Below, in pieces: positions 7,008 through 7,086 of a DNA stretch of 7,086 bases. The first letter of the stretch is position 1. Each line of letters starts with the position of its first letter. The stretch lies in the NCBI GenBank assembly GCA_002316345.1, contig DCDI01000013.1, positions 9,832 to 16,917 of the forward strand, read 5' to 3'. This DNA comes from Phyllobacteriaceae bacterium UBA1059 (lineage in GTDB: Bacteria > Pseudomonadota > Alphaproteobacteria > Rhizobiales > Rhizobiaceae). The notes beneath the pieces were generated by a model that was given only the letters and a program-made list of their open reading frames with translations, did not search any database and was not told the DNA's origin. A program made the position numbers and the translations under genes.

Positions 7008-7037
7008 TTTGAAGCCACGCGTTTTCTGCGTTTCGGA

Positions 7038-7086
7038 CTAGAGGTTGCGGCCGATCGCGCCGCCATCCACTGCGCCGCCCCCGCCG
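7038..7086 (-). CDS. Gly-rich C-terminus of an unidentified protein (partial)
   Basis: The minus strand is open from the window edge to a TAG at 7040-7038 and would encode the last 15 residues, GGGGAVDGGAIGRNL. The Gly-rich tail and the position upstream of DUF4112 on the same strand, followed by a hairpin, fit the end of a real gene. With only 15 codons neither the family nor the reality of the frame can be settled, and the very high G+C makes chance open frames likely. Confidence 0.35.
   Translation of the reverse strand, partial: GGGGAVDGGAIGRNL

Noticed and set aside
6863..7066. Minus-strand frame of 67 codons across the structured spacer
   Set aside because: It runs through both hairpins and overlaps the ribosome site of DUF4112; its product is basic and low in recognisable features, and no good ribosome site precedes it.

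Overview
The window (about 60% G+C by eye) looks like ordinary chromosome from an alphaproteobacterium, most likely Sphingomonadales (Sphingomonas/Novosphingobium/Erythrobacter type). This is inferred from the style of the proteins: a VOC protein ending in a W-A-S-M-x-N-T-G-x-W tail beside an acyl-CoA carboxylase beta chain, a DUF1624 protein with a Cys-rich tail, DUF4112, and promoter-like sites of the alphaproteobacterial EcfG (general stress sigma factor) type. No rRNA, tRNA, CRISPR array, insertion sequence or phage gene was seen.

Left part (1-1832, + strand): the 3' end of a glyoxalase/VOC gene, then a 97-nt gap with a 34-nt near-perfect hairpin touching the Shine-Dalgarno of a complete propionyl-CoA carboxylase beta subunit gene (pccB). 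The pair points to propionyl-CoA/methylmalonyl-CoA metabolism. The biotin-carrying alpha subunit and the mutase are not in the window.

Middle (1855-4764): a 591-aa SLC13-family membrane transporter with two central RCK_C (TrkA-C) domains on the minus strand, converging on pccB with a 22-nt gap. Across a 138-nt divergent spacer holding several small palindromes lies a + strand DUF1624 membrane protein (predicted acyltransferase-like) with a six-cysteine C-terminal tail.

Right part (4767-7086, all minus strand, read from right to left): the last 15 codons of a Gly-rich gene, a 186-nt structured spacer, a DUF4112 membrane protein, a GT-B glycosyltransferase with a degenerate EX7E motif, and a 98-aa very hydrophilic Gly/Ser-rich protein whose stop codon lies 2 nt from that of the DUF1624 gene. 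GGAAC-N16-xxTT sites, resembling the EcfG consensus, stand in the right place upstream of both the glycosyltransferase and the 98-aa gene. The most interesting hypothesis here is a small stress-linked unit made of a hydrophilin-like protein and a glycosyltransferase. This is inference from sequence only. No clearly new multi-gene system is evident.
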